From an uncultured Colwellia sp. (GTDB lineage Bacteria > Pseudomonadota > Gammaproteobacteria > Enterobacterales > Alteromonadaceae): 64,000 nucleotides of DNA. The notes under the pieces are model-generated. The model saw only the letters and a list, made by a program, of their open reading frames with translations. It did no database searches and had not been told where the DNA came from. Positions 18,962-27,798 of the stretch are shown piece by piece (the stretch's first letter is position 1; the number at the start of each line of letters is the position of its first letter). The position numbers and the translations under genes are program-made. The DNA is taken from positions 1 to 64,000 of the forward strand of contig CAJXYE010000020.1 in NCBI GenBank assembly GCA_913063325.1. The letters are read 5' to 3'.

Positions 18962-19144
18962 AAGCTGTCCTTTATATTTTAAGTCGTGATAAAAGTAACT
19001 GGTTTTAATGTTATAGGGATATAACACTACAGCCAGCATATCATGCTCTATTGAGTGAGGTAGTGAACTAAGGTAGTAGTTATTTGCTGATAATCATACG
19101 TTAACCTAACACTATACATTTCCCTTGATCAGAAACTATCATAT

Positions 19145-20395
19145 ATGAAAATCACTAACAAATACGTAGTTGAAACCATTGTTTTTATTAGCTATGTATT
19201 ATTTGCAATGGCTTGGGTAGGTGGTACTGCAAGTATGGGGCAAATTATGTCTGTTATGCACGTAGACAGCTTAGCCTCCGCTAGCTTTATTAGTGGTGCG
19301 GTAACTTTGGCTAAAATTGTAGGTACCTTCGGAGCGGCTTGGATAGCAATAAAATTTGGTATTAAGTACGCTTTTTTTATTGCCAGTTTATTTATCGCTA
19401 TTGGTTTATTAACCCCGTTAGCACCAAATTATGAATTATTGTTACTGAGCCGATTTTTGATGGGCTTAGGTGGCGCTTTTATGATTGTCTATTTTAACCC
19501 GATTGTTATGCATTGGTTTTCCCCTGAGGAGCGGCCAGTCATTAACGGCCTTAATGCCGTTGCTTTTAATATTGGCACTGGTGTCGTGTTATGGAAAATG
19601 GCAGCAATTAATCAATTTACGGGTGATTGGAAGATTAGCTTAATTACCTTTTCTATCGCCAGTTTATTGTTCAGCTTTGCTTGGCTATTAGTAAAATTTG
19701 AACCTGAAAGTGCTGATAAAAACAAAGGAGATGAAGCTATTGAACATTATAGCTACATGGATGGCCTTAAAGACAAGTTTAATTGGGCCTATGGTTTAAC
19801 ATATTCAGGTTTATTAGCCTTTTATATTTGCCTATTTACCTTTTACCCCAAAGCGGGTATTAGTCAAAGTAAATGGGTGATTGGTTTTGGTATTGTCGGT
19901 ACACTCGCAGGCATTCTTTACAGTAAAAAAATACCGCAACGTTTGCCTGTTATTCGATGGTCTGGTGCTGTGATGGTGATCACTATTATAGGGCTGTCTT
20001 TTAGTTCTAGTGAATGGCTACAAACATTATCAGCTATTGTGTTGGGGTTCTTTATTTTCTTCCCTGTTACTGCTCTAGTGTCTATTCCTCATGAATTACC
20101 CAAGATGACAAGCCAGCGTATTACTGTGGTCTTTAGCCTTTTCTATTCTATTAGTTACTTGCTCTCTACCATTGTTTTATGGTTCTTTGGCAAGTTGGTT
20201 GATGTAAACCAAGGTGATTATACCGCGTCATTTATATTAATTTCCCTTGTGAGTTGTACCTTTTTTATTGGCAGTTTCTTTTTACCTGAAACAGGGCGAA
20301 AAAAAGCAGTCACCGCTGACGATAATAATGAAATACAACGTGCTGGTACCGATGAGAAAGTTAAAATAAATAAGGAAAAATTATGCGCGGAATAA
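19145..20395 (+). CDS. Major facilitator superfamily transporter
   Basis: This 416-residue inner-membrane protein has about twelve hydrophobic segments and MFS landmarks such as LLLSRFLMGLGGAFMIVYFNP between the first helices. It overlaps the following esterase gene by 13 bases, so translation is coupled and the two form an operon. It diverges from the CrbS-like kinase 180 bases away. With the esterase and nearby 3-hydroxybutyrate genes, it may import a short carboxylate or hydroxy-acid ester. The substrate is inference from context. Confidence 0.8.
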   Translation: MKITNKYVVETIVFISYVLFAMAWVGGTASMGQIMSVMHVDSLASASFISGAVTLAKIVGTFGAAWIAIKFGIKYAFFIASLFIAIGLLTPLAPNYELLLLSRFLMGLGGAFMIVYFNPIVMHWFSPEERPVINGLNAVAFNIGTGVVLWKMAAINQFTGDWKISLITFSIASLLFSFAWLLVKFEPESADKNKGDEAIEHYSYMDGLKDKFNWAYGLTYSGLLAFYICLFTFYPKAGISQSKWVIGFGIVGTLAGILYSKKIPQRLPVIRWSGAVMVITIIGLSFSSSEWLQTLSAIVLGFFIFFPVTALVSIPHELPKMTSQRITVVFSLFYSISYLLSTIVLWFFGKLVDVNQGDYTASFILISLVSCTFFIGSFFLPETGRKKAVTADDNNEIQRAGTDEKVKINKEKLCAE

Positions 20396-21354
20396 TATCT
20401 CCTAAATTAGCTCCTTTTCTTGAGCAAGCGAATAAAGCGATAGCCGAAGCTAAAGCAACAGGTCAGGGGTTTAGTTGTGAAGTGGTTAGACAGGGCTTAG
20501 ATAATTTAGCACCATTGATTGGCTCTGGGCCGAATATGGATATAGTTAAGAACAGTTACTTAGCGACTACTAGCCATAATATCCCTGTACGTATCTATAA
20601 CCCAGCTCCGAATGATATTTTACCTGTGTTATTGCACTTTCATGGTGGAGGCCATATGTGTGGCAGCCTTGAGTTATATGACCCTATAAGTCGAAAACTG
20701 GCACTGGCAGCTCAAGCTATTGTCATTTGTGTCGATTATCGTTTAGCACCTGAACATCCATATCCAGCAGGTTTAGATGATTGTCAGCAATTATTGTTGG
20801 ACTATAAAACCTTACTTTTTGATATGAAACACAGTGATGAGTTGTTCATTGCTGGTGATAGTGCAGGAGGCGCACTTTGTACAAGCTTAGTGATGAATAA
20901 CCAACATATTAAGTCGGTAAAAATATCGAAGCAAATACTTATCTATCCAAGCGTAGATTACACTATGAGTAGTGCCTCTATTAAAGAAAATGGTCAGGGG
21001 TTTTTATTAGAAACAGATAAAATTCACTGGTATTTTGAACAATACTTCCAACTAAGTGACTCTGTTGATAGTGAAAAAGGCCAAGTAAGAATAGCAAAAG
21101 CATCACCGTTATTAGGTGAGTTCACTAACCATATGCCAACAACCTTAGTGATCACCGCAGGGTGCGATCCACTGAGAGATGAAGGTCTTGAATATACTAA
21201 GTCATTAACTGAGGTCGGCGTTGAAGTTGAACATCATGTATTTGACGGTATGACTCACGCTTATATGTTACTAGATGAATTGGTTAGCGAAGAGTGCTTG
21301 GCCACTTATCGACTAATTAGCGAGTTCATTAAAGACGCCCCTGTAAAGCAATAA
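20383..21354 (+). CDS. HSL-family alpha/beta hydrolase (esterase)
   Basis: This 323-residue cytoplasmic esterase of the hormone-sensitive-lipase family has the HGGG oxyanion motif (LLHFHGGGHMCGS) and the nucleophile elbow GDSAGGAL. The catalytic aspartate lies in TAGCDPLRDEG and the histidine in FDGMTHAYM. No signal peptide is present. Its start lies inside the MFS gene, so the two are co-expressed. It could hydrolyse an ester brought in by that transporter, for example a hydroxybutyrate oligomer. Family members act on many short acyl esters, so the substrate is open. Confidence 0.85.
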   Translation: MRGIISPKLAPFLEQANKAIAEAKATGQGFSCEVVRQGLDNLAPLIGSGPNMDIVKNSYLATTSHNIPVRIYNPAPNDILPVLLHFHGGGHMCGSLELYDPISRKLALAAQAIVICVDYRLAPEHPYPAGLDDCQQLLLDYKTLLFDMKHSDELFIAGDSAGGALCTSLVMNNQHIKSVKISKQILIYPSVDYTMSSASIKENGQGFLLETDKIHWYFEQYFQLSDSVDSEKGQVRIAKASPLLGEFTNHMPTTLVITAGCDPLRDEGLEYTKSLTEVGVEVEHHVFDGMTHAYMLLDELVSEECLATYRLISEFIKDAPVKQ

Positions 21355-21385
21355 GAACTAACCTACCTTTAGATTCCTTTCCTTG

Positions 21386-21406
21386 ACCGAGCTTAATAGG
21401 CTCGGT
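21386..21406 (+). terminator. Hairpin after the MFS-esterase operon
   Basis: The arms accgagc (21386-21392) and gctcggt (21400-21406) pair perfectly over 7 bases with a 7-base loop, followed by actttcctta. It lies 32 bases after the esterase stop, so it is a probable but weak intrinsic terminator. Confidence 0.5.
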
Positions 21407-21608
21407 ACTTTCCTTATTTATTACTTATGTATACATGTTTTTGGTCACTAGCTTAAAGTATTAACCGTTATGTCCTCTGTATTTCGATTATCTTTTGGTA
21501 GTTTTTTAGAGGTGTAGCTTTTAACCATTAATAGCCAAGTTAGTCAATTGGTTGTTAACGGTTAAAGTTATAGTGAAAAATTAGGTGATTTGTTTTTCTG
21601 TGTTGATA

Positions 21609-22025
21609 TTAAAGTACTTCTTGTGCTGCTCTGAAGGCTTCTTGTGCTGCAGGCGCGCCGCAATAAACCGCGCTATGCAGCAGCACTTCACGAATTTCTT
21701 CAACAGTTGCACCATTATTGAGTGCACCACGAATATGACCTTTTAATTCTTGCGGGGCTTTTAAAGCGGCTAACATGGCAATAGTCACTAAACTACGCGT
21801 TTTTAAATCTAAACCTCCACGCTGCCAAGTAGAGCCCCAACCATGATCGTTAATATACTCTTGCATTGGTTTAGTAAAATCAGTGGTTTTGCTTAAAGCG
21901 GCGTCAACAAAAGTATCACCCATCACTTTTCGTCTGATATTTTCACCAGCAGATAATTCAGTTTTTTTTTCTTTTAAGCTAGCTTCTTTGGATACCGTTT
22001 TATTCGTTATGGCTTTATTAGACAT
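21609..22025 (-). CDS. Carboxymuconolactone-decarboxylase-family protein
   Basis: This 138-residue protein carries the CMD fold: DLKTRSLVTIAMLAAL, then LKGHIRGALNNGATVEEIRE and LLHSAVYCGAPAAQEAF, close to PcaC. It begins 2 bases after the thiolase stop codon on the same strand, so the two are co-transcribed. PcaC acts in aromatic degradation, but no other protocatechuate gene is present, and CMD proteins also serve as AhpD-like redox proteins. The VYCGA segment keeps only one of the two cysteines of the AhpD CxxC. The role in this acetoacetyl-CoA operon is unknown. The N-terminal 30 residues are lysine-rich and poorly conserved in type. Confidence 0.8.
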   Translation of the reverse strand: MSNKAITNKTVSKEASLKEKKTELSAGENIRRKVMGDTFVDAALSKTTDFTKPMQEYINDHGWGSTWQRGGLDLKTRSLVTIAMLAALKAPQELKGHIRGALNNGATVEEIREVLLHSAVYCGAPAAQEAFRAAQEVL

Positions 22026-22027
22026 AA

Positions 22028-23212
22028 TTAAAGCACCTCAATGGCGATAGCTACAGCTTCACCGCCACCAATACATAAACTGGCGACACCTTTATTTTGT
22101 TTTCTATTTAAAAGGGTATGTAATAGTGTGGTGACTATTCGTGCACCACTAGCGCCAAGTGGGTGACCTAATGCACAAGCGCCACCGTTGACATTAACCT
22201 TGCTTGGATCAATATCAAGACTGTTTATGGCTAACATGGTAACCATGGCAAAGGCTTCGTTTATTTCCCAAAGGTCCACGTCTTGCTTTTGCCATTGCGC
22301 TTTTATCAATAAATCATGGATAGCGCCAATAGGCGCAAGGGTGAAATCTTTTGGAGCTTGTGCATGACTTGCATGAGCAACTATTCGGGCAAGTGGTTTT
22401 AAGCCTTTTTGCTTGGCTGTTGATGCTTTCATTAAGACTAATGCTGCTGCGCCATCTGAAATGGATGAAGCATTGGCTGCGGTAATGGTACCGCCTTTAG
22501 CAAAAGCAGCACGCAAGCTAGGAATTTTAGCTTTATTAACTAATGCCGGCGCTTCATCGGTAGAGACAATGGTATCACCACGTCTACTTGTAATCGTAAA
22601 TGGGGATATTTCATTGTCAAAAGCACCTGATGCAATAGCCTCTGTTGCTTTGTCTAGTGAGTTGATGGCAAAACTATCCATGTCTGCGCGGCTTAATTGA
22701 TTTTCATCGGCAGTCATTTGCGCAAAGCTGCCCATGGCAACATTTTCATAAGCATCTTCAAGACCATCGGTCATCATGTGATCGTTGATAGCGCCGTGTC
22801 CCATACGAAAACCTGCTCTTGCATTAGCTAGCATATAAGGCGCATTACTCATGCTTTCCATACCACCAGCTATAACAATATTCATAGAGCCGGCTTTAAT
22901 AAGGTCATGGGCAAACATCATGGCTTTTATGCCAGAGCCACATACTTTATTAATGGTAGTAGCACCTGTTTTTTGCGGCAAACCTGCTGTTAATGCCGCT
23001 TGTCTTGCTGGTGCTTGACCTAGCCCGGCAGGTAAGACACAACCCATAATAACTTCATCAATATCGTCATTATTAAGGTTTGCGCTTGTCAGTGCACTTT
23101 TAATTGCTGCTGCCCCTAAATCTGTTGCAGCAACACTGCTAAAGCAACCTTGAAAGCTGCCCATGGGGGTGCGCTGTGCAGCGACAATGACAATATCATC
23201 TTCTGAGTTCAT
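22028..23212 (-). CDS. Acetyl-CoA C-acetyltransferase (thiolase)
   Basis: This 394-residue thiolase has the standard family length. The acyl-accepting cysteine is in INKVCGSGIKAMM, the catalytic HGGA-type block is NVNGGACALGHPLGASGARI, and the second cysteine is in ASLCIGGGEAVA. NEAFA is also present. It splits acetoacetyl-CoA into two acetyl-CoA, or makes it in reverse. It lies between the 3-hydroxybutyrate dehydrogenase upstream and the CMD-family gene downstream on the same strand. The CoA-transferase genes at 25.7 kb supply acetoacetyl-CoA, so the catabolic direction is favoured. A PcaF role cannot be excluded from sequence alone. Confidence 0.92.
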   Translation of the reverse strand: MNSEDDIVIVAAQRTPMGSFQGCFSSVAATDLGAAAIKSALTSANLNNDDIDEVIMGCVLPAGLGQAPARQAALTAGLPQKTGATTINKVCGSGIKAMMFAHDLIKAGSMNIVIAGGMESMSNAPYMLANARAGFRMGHGAINDHMMTDGLEDAYENVAMGSFAQMTADENQLSRADMDSFAINSLDKATEAIASGAFDNEISPFTITSRRGDTIVSTDEAPALVNKAKIPSLRAAFAKGGTITAANASSISDGAAALVLMKASTAKQKGLKPLARIVAHASHAQAPKDFTLAPIGAIHDLLIKAQWQKQDVDLWEINEAFAMVTMLAINSLDIDPSKVNVNGGACALGHPLGASGARIVTTLLHTLLNRKQNKGVASLCIGGGEAVAIAIEVL

Positions 23213-23395
23213 ATAAGTTTCTCTTAAATTATTTTATGTAAGGAGTGTTAGGTTATGTGGGGTTAGATAAATTTACTGTACGGTGATAAAAGGCAAAGAG
23301 ATAATTTTTTGCTCAATGCTGGCTATCTGCTAATTATCTATATCAATTAGCAGATAGCGACTGATTTACAACTAGTCGCTAAATAGCTTTGAGTA

Positions 23396-24208
23396 TTATT
23401 GTGCCGTCCAAGCGCCATCCATCGGCAGTGATGAGCCGGTAATGCTACGGGCACTATCACTACAAAGAAAAAGAATAAACTCACCAATTTGGCGAGGATC
23501 CATCATTTCAGGTAACGGCTGTTTAGCGGTAATAAGCTGATATTTTGCTTGCTCAAAACTGCTGTTTTCATTTTTCGAAATTTCTGAAATCTGGTCATTA
23601 ATTAATGGTGTATCAACCCAGCCTGGGCATATAGCGTTAGCCGTAATACCGTGCTCTGCACATTCAAGGGCAACAACTTTAGTTAAACCAACAATGCCAT
23701 GTTTGGCGGCACAATAAGCAGCTTTGTTTTTAGAAGCAACCAAACCATGTACCGAAGCAATATTAATAATGCGACCCCAAGCGTTTTCTTTCATGCCAGC
23801 TAATGAATGTTGAATGGTATGAAAGGCCGCCGTTAGATTAATAGCAATGATGGCATTCCATTTATGTTCAGGGAAAGTATCAACTGCTTCAGTGTGTTGA
23901 ATGCCTGCGTTATTAATCAAGATATCAATTGAACCCATAGTTTTTAACGCTTCGGTCATGAAGGTACTAATGGCAGCAGAATCCATTAAATTTGCATTAT
24001 CGAACAAGGTTTTTATTTGATAATTTTGCGCAAACTCTTGCGCGAGATTTTCACCTTCTTCTTCATTCATTAAACCGTGTAACACTAAATTAATGCCCTG
24101 TTCAGCTAAAACATGTGCACTTGCTAAACCAATACCACTAGTGGAACCTGTGATAAGTGCTGTTTTACCTTTTAAAGATGTAGCTTTTAATGTTGTATTT
24201 TCTAACAT
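23396..24208 (-). CDS. bdhA: 3-hydroxybutyrate dehydrogenase
   Basis: This short-chain dehydrogenase of about 270 residues oxidises (R)-3-hydroxybutyrate to acetoacetate with NAD. Visible motifs are the cofactor loop TGSTSGIGLA, the NNAG of SIDILINNAG, the catalytic serine in INIASVHG and the YCAAK pair in KAAYCAAKHG. The ending SSLPMDGAWTAQ is typical of the family. I start at ATG 24208, preceded by gaggaaa. An upstream in-frame ATG at 24286 gives a 26-residue extension with no ribosome-binding site. It is upstream of the thiolase by 183 bases, probably in the same operon. Confidence 0.88.
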   Translation of the reverse strand: MLENTTLKATSLKGKTALITGSTSGIGLASAHVLAEQGINLVLHGLMNEEEGENLAQEFAQNYQIKTLFDNANLMDSAAISTFMTEALKTMGSIDILINNAGIQHTEAVDTFPEHKWNAIIAINLTAAFHTIQHSLAGMKENAWGRIINIASVHGLVASKNKAAYCAAKHGIVGLTKVVALECAEHGITANAICPGWVDTPLINDQISEISKNENSSFEQAKYQLITAKQPLPEMMDPRQIGEFILFLCSDSARSITGSSLPMDGAWTAQ

Positions 24209-24560
24209 AGTGTTTCCTCGAAAATTTAAAAAAGAGATCAGCACGTCCTTATGCTGAAATAATGGGGAGGCTAATAAAGCCCGCAATCGAAGCCGACTGT
24301 TTGTTGTTTACCAAGGATCTTTTATTACTTGCTAGGTAAAGTAACTTTTAAGAAGGTTATAACAGTGCTTAGTAATTCAATGTCATTACCTTAGCTGAAT
24401 TGATGGGGAGTTGATTTACTACCTTAGTGCCACTTGATGAAAGTGCCATTTGGTAAAAGGGGGACTTACGAAGCAGTCGTTAATGAATGGTTATTGATGA
24501 ACTGCTATCAACAACGAATTGATGCTTTAGAGGAGGGAGAAGCAGTAACAATAAATTTTA

Positions 24561-25463
24561 TTACTCTGTTTTTTCTTGAGGATATTGATGTTGGAGAATA
24601 GATAAAAATTCAGCCGCAGCATGTGAAAAAACGTGTCGACGTTTGCTAATGATACCAACACGTCGGCTAATAATAGGTTCATTTAATTCACGATATTGAA
24701 GGTTTAACGCGGAAAGTTGCTGCTTATAAAGTGAGGGAATAGCACTAATACCAAGGTTATTTGCCACCATTTGTACTGCAGTTGCTAATTGATTGGACTC
24801 AAAAACAATATCTAAGAAAATATTTTGTTTTGCTAGGGTTTCATCAAGTAATAAACGAATACTTGATGGTCTTTGTAAGGTGATAAATGGATAGTTACTA
24901 AGGTCCTGCCATTGTATGTTTTTTGTTTTTTCGAGCGGATGATTTTTTGGAAAGGCAGCAATGAATTTATCTGTGAATAACGTTTCAAAGTTAAGATCGT
25001 CAGAGCTGCCAGGATCAAAGCTAATGGCAAACTCTACTTTACCTGCACGTACCATTTCCACCGCATCTTCTGCGATAACATCATGCACTTTAATTTTTAT
25101 TGCCGGGTGTTGGCTGTTAAAGGCAACTAACTGATTCGGCAGTAGTGTACTGGCAAAAGAGGGCATAGCAGCAAAATTTAAGTTACCGCGCTTGAGAGAA
25201 AAGCTTTCATGTAGCTCAACGAGGGCATTATCAAAATCGGCAACTAACCGTTTAGCTACCGGTAAAAATTGCACCCCTTCAGGGGTTAAAGCTAAAGCTC
25301 TAGTAGATCTCGCAAAGAGTTGACCACCAATAGTTTCTTCTAAATTTTTTATGGTAATACTTAAAGCAGGCTGAGAAATATGCAATAGCTCACAGGCTTC
25401 TGCAAAACTCTTAACCTGTGTAATGGCAAGGAATGCCCGGATTTGTTTTAAGGTGATATTCAT
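24561..25463 (-). CDS. LysR-family regulator of hydroxybutyrate genes (inferred)
   Basis: This 300-residue LysR regulator has an N-terminal helix-turn-helix (IRAFLAITQVKSFAEACELL, then QPALSITIKNLEE) and a normal effector domain. It is divergent from the CoA-transferase genes (start 25661) with a 197-base shared promoter region. It lies beside the 3-hydroxybutyrate dehydrogenase on the same strand. Autoregulation with control of one or both flanking operons is the usual arrangement and is inferred here. The effector may be 3-hydroxybutyrate or acetoacetate. Confidence 0.85.
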   Translation of the reverse strand: MNITLKQIRAFLAITQVKSFAEACELLHISQPALSITIKNLEETIGGQLFARSTRALALTPEGVQFLPVAKRLVADFDNALVELHESFSLKRGNLNFAAMPSFASTLLPNQLVAFNSQHPAIKIKVHDVIAEDAVEMVRAGKVEFAISFDPGSSDDLNFETLFTDKFIAAFPKNHPLEKTKNIQWQDLSNYPFITLQRPSSIRLLLDETLAKQNIFLDIVFESNQLATAVQMVANNLGISAIPSLYKQQLSALNLQYRELNEPIISRRVGIISKRRHVFSHAAAEFLSILQHQYPQEKTE

Positions 25464-25625
25464 CTCGTCACTCCTGTCGGTTAACTATTGATACGCCGCT
25501 GTTTATACACTTAAGCATAAAGCTAGTTGTATTATCATTCATAAATAAAACTTATCAATAGTTAATATTAATTAATTTTACAAATTCATACGATTGATTA
25601 AAACTGCTAAACACTTAAAACTTAC

Positions 25626-25660
25626 TAAGGACTTTTCACCCAAGTGAAAAGTAATAAGCG
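25626..25660 (+). promoter_or_regulatory. Hairpin between Shine-Dalgarno and scoA start
   Basis: The sequence taagg (25626-25630) is followed at once by a perfect hairpin, acttttcac (25631-25639) with gtgaaaagt (25644-25652) and a 4-base loop. Eight bases (aataagcg) then precede the scoA ATG at 25661. Unfolded, the ribosome-binding site is about 30 bases from the start; folded, the spacing becomes 8, which is optimal. This suggests structure-dependent translation of the CoA-transferase. Confidence 0.5.
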
Positions 25661-26368
25661 ATGTCAGGATTTGATAAAGTTGTTCATAGCTATGAAGAAG
25701 CGATGTCTGGGTTAACGGATAATATGACTATTATTGCTGGTGGCTTTGGTCTGTGTGGTATTCCAGAGAATCTGATCAGTGAAATAAAGCGCAAAGGAAC
25801 AAGGGGATTGACGCTAATTTCTAATAACTGCGGCGTAGATGATTTTGGCTTAGGACTTTTATTACCCGATCGACAAATTAAAAAGATTATTGCTTCTTAT
25901 GTTGGTGAAAACGCAGAGTTTGAAAGACAAATGATGTCAGGAGAGTTGAATGTTGAGCTAACACCTCAAGGTACATTGGCTGAAAAAATGCGTGCTGGCG
26001 GTGCTGGTATTCCGGCCTTTTATACCGCCACAGGTGTAGGTACGCTCGTAGCGGAAGGTAAAGATGAACGTCAATTTAAGGGGCGAGATTATATTTTAGA
26101 GGAATCCATTACAGCTGACTTCGCCATTGTCAAAGCATGGAAAGCAGACCGTTATGGTAATCTTGTTTTTAGAAAAACAGCCCGTAACTTTAATCCTATG
26201 GCGGCAACAGCTGGAAAAATTACTGTTGTTGAAGTCGAGGAAATTGTAGAGCCTGGTCAGCTAGACCCTGATGAAATTCACACCTCGGGTATCTATGTTA
26301 ATCGCTTAATTCAAAGTACTTTTGAAAAGCGTATTGAACAACGTACAACAAGACCTTCAGGAGAATAA
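25661..26368 (+). CDS. scoA: 3-oxoacid CoA-transferase subunit A
   Basis: This 235-residue alpha subunit belongs to succinyl-CoA:3-ketoacid CoA-transferase. Its N-terminus has the signature [16 protein letters not shown], then [15 protein letters not shown] and [20 protein letters not shown], as in ScoA rather than PcaI. It transfers CoA from succinyl-CoA to acetoacetate together with subunit B, which starts 2 bases after its stop codon. The gene is divergent from the LysR regulator. It activates acetoacetate made by the dehydrogenase for the thiolase. Confidence 0.93.
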   Translation: MSGFDKVVHSYEEAMSGLTDNMTIIAGGFGLCGIPENLISEIKRKGTRGLTLISNNCGVDDFGLGLLLPDRQIKKIIASYVGENAEFERQMMSGELNVELTPQGTLAEKMRAGGAGIPAFYTATGVGTLVAEGKDERQFKGRDYILEESITADFAIVKAWKADRYGNLVFRKTARNFNPMAATAGKITVVEVEEIVEPGQLDPDEIHTSGIYVNRLIQSTFEKRIEQRTTRPSGE

Positions 26369-26370
26369 TT

Positions 26371-27030
26371 ATGGCTTTATCAAGAGATCAAATTGCTCAA
26401 CGTGTTGCCCTAGAACTACAAGATGGTTATTACGTCAATTTAGGGATAGGCATACCAACACTGGTAGCTAATTTTGTGCCTAAAGGCATAGAAGTGATGT
26501 TGCAATCAGAAAATGGCTTGTTAGGTATGGGGGCTTTTCCAACCGATGATGACGTCGATGCTGATTTAATTAATGCCGGCAAACAGACGGTTACCATGGC
26601 AAAAGGCGCATCTATTTTTGATTCGGCAGAATCTTTTGCAATGATACGTGGTGGGCATGTCGATTTAACCGTATTAGGCGCTTTTGAAGTTGATGTAAAT
26701 GGTAATATTGCTTCTTATATGATCCCTGGAAAGCTTATTAAAGGCATGGGCGGCGCGATGGACTTAGTTGCTGGTGCTGACAATATTATCGTTACCATGA
26801 CCCATGCATCTAAACATGGAGAGTCTAAATTACTAACCAATTGCACTTTACCCTTAACAGGTAGAGGCTGCATTAAAAAAGTACTGACAGACTTAGCTTT
26901 TATTGAAATAAAAGCCGGTAAGTTTCATTTATTAGAGCGTGCGCCAGGTGTATCGGTTGAAGATATCATTAAGCTCACTCAGGGGGAGCTAGTCGTTGAT
27001 GGTGATATTCCTGAAATGAAATTTAGTTAA
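26371..27030 (+). CDS. scoB: 3-oxoacid CoA-transferase subunit B
   Basis: This is the 219-residue beta subunit. It contains the catalytic-glutamate block (VMLQSENGLLGMGAFP, with SENG) and NLGIGIPTLVANFVP near the N-terminus. VMVQSE-type and GGAMDLV (KGMGGAMDLVAGA) segments are also as expected of the family. Length is normal. It begins 2 bases after scoA, a tight coupling usual for obligate hetero-subunits. A terminator follows at 27052. Confidence 0.93.
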   Translation: MALSRDQIAQRVALELQDGYYVNLGIGIPTLVANFVPKGIEVMLQSENGLLGMGAFPTDDDVDADLINAGKQTVTMAKGASIFDSAESFAMIRGGHVDLTVLGAFEVDVNGNIASYMIPGKLIKGMGGAMDLVAGADNIIVTMTHASKHGESKLLTNCTLPLTGRGCIKKVLTDLAFIEIKAGKFHLLERAPGVSVEDIIKLTQGELVVDGDIPEMKFS

Positions 27031-27051
27031 ATTGTTTATCAGGCTTTCCCG

Positions 27052-27092
27052 ATTCTTAAAGATAAAGAGCCATGCTCTCAAGAATTTTTTTT
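27052..27092 (+). terminator. Terminator after scoAB
   Basis: The sequence attctt (27052-27057) pairs with aagaat (27080-27085) outside an inner gagc/gctc stem (27067-27077), followed by a run of eight T. It begins 22 bases after the scoB stop. Confidence 0.7.
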
Positions 27093-27162
27093 AACGGGAG
27101 CAATGATTTATTTTCAACTGATAACATCAAGTGCAATATGGAATAACAGGTATATATAATAA

Positions 27163-27269
27163 TTCTAGTGTCTAGAAAATATTTTCTGGGCACATTTTTG
27201 TAATTTGTTACTAGATTACAAAAATGTGTTTTCTGGTTGTATCTTGAAGGACTAATTTAGTGATTAGTC
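27163..27269. repeat. Three consecutive palindromes in a convergent gap
   Basis: Three hairpins are packed within about 110 bases: ttctag/ctagaa (27163-27177); a 14-bp perfect stem cacatttttgtaat with attacaaaaatgtg (27191-27228); and gactaat/attagtc (27250-27269). The middle one is bounded by the direct repeat ttttctgg (27182-27189 and 27229-27236), resembling a small inserted palindrome with duplicated target. From 27270 to 27660 I see no intact gene. A short readable stretch near 27261-27330 may be decayed coding sequence. Confidence 0.5.
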
Positions 27270-27707
27270 TAACATTAAGAGGTTCAAAAGAGCGCATTCC
27301 TGAATATGTTAAAAGGGTTATCTTCAACGGCTAAAACTCTTAATACAGTCAATGTAGATTTGGCCAAAAGATTAGAGGTTTCTATGGTGCTATGGGGGCG
27401 ATTGCGAGTTAGAAATATACTGCTAATGTGAGCTACCCTTGAAGATAGTGGTCATAAAAGTGGAGGTAATTGTTCCAATGATTTAGTCAGCAAAGTGGTA
27501 TTAGTTAGCGTTAAGAGGCAAAACACCCAAGACTAGAATGAGGTGAAACAGACGTTATCTAGAGAGGTTCTGAGGGATTTTATTAGCGCATAAAATTATC
27601 ATAAAAAATCTAAGGTATTGTTTCTGTTCTTTATTATGTATGTGCACCTCGTGCTGTTTTGTTAAAATAATATCGTCCGCATCCATTTAGCATCCATGCG
27701 ACTATAC

Positions 27708-27738
27708 GAAAAATGGCTATTCAATCTCTTGAATAGCC
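27708..27738 (-). terminator. Terminator of the STN-TonB receptor gene
   Basis: Read on the minus strand, a perfect 10-bp stem (ggctattcaa with ttgaatagcc) and 4-base loop are followed by attttt. It begins 61 bases after the receptor stop codon, a classical intrinsic terminator. Confidence 0.8.
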
Positions 27739-27798
27739 AAAGTTTGACTTAATAGCCAGAGCTTATGCTCCATTTTTTGTTTACTTGTACATTAGCAC

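Noticed and set aside
24209-24286. 26-residue extension of the 3-hydroxybutyrate dehydrogenase
   Set aside because: No ribosome-binding site, and the internal ATG at 24208 has gaggaaa at good spacing and fits family length.
24437-24601. 54-codon plus-strand frame between bdhA and the LysR gene
   Set aside because: No ribosome-binding site, and it overlaps the LysR 3' end on the opposite strand; no family match recognised.
21609-27030. Beta-ketoadipate (aromatic) pathway cluster pcaC-pcaF-pcaIJ
   Set aside because: The CoA-transferase carries ScoA/ScoB signatures, a 3-hydroxybutyrate dehydrogenase is present and no ring-cleavage gene is near. The CMD-family gene alone is weak evidence.
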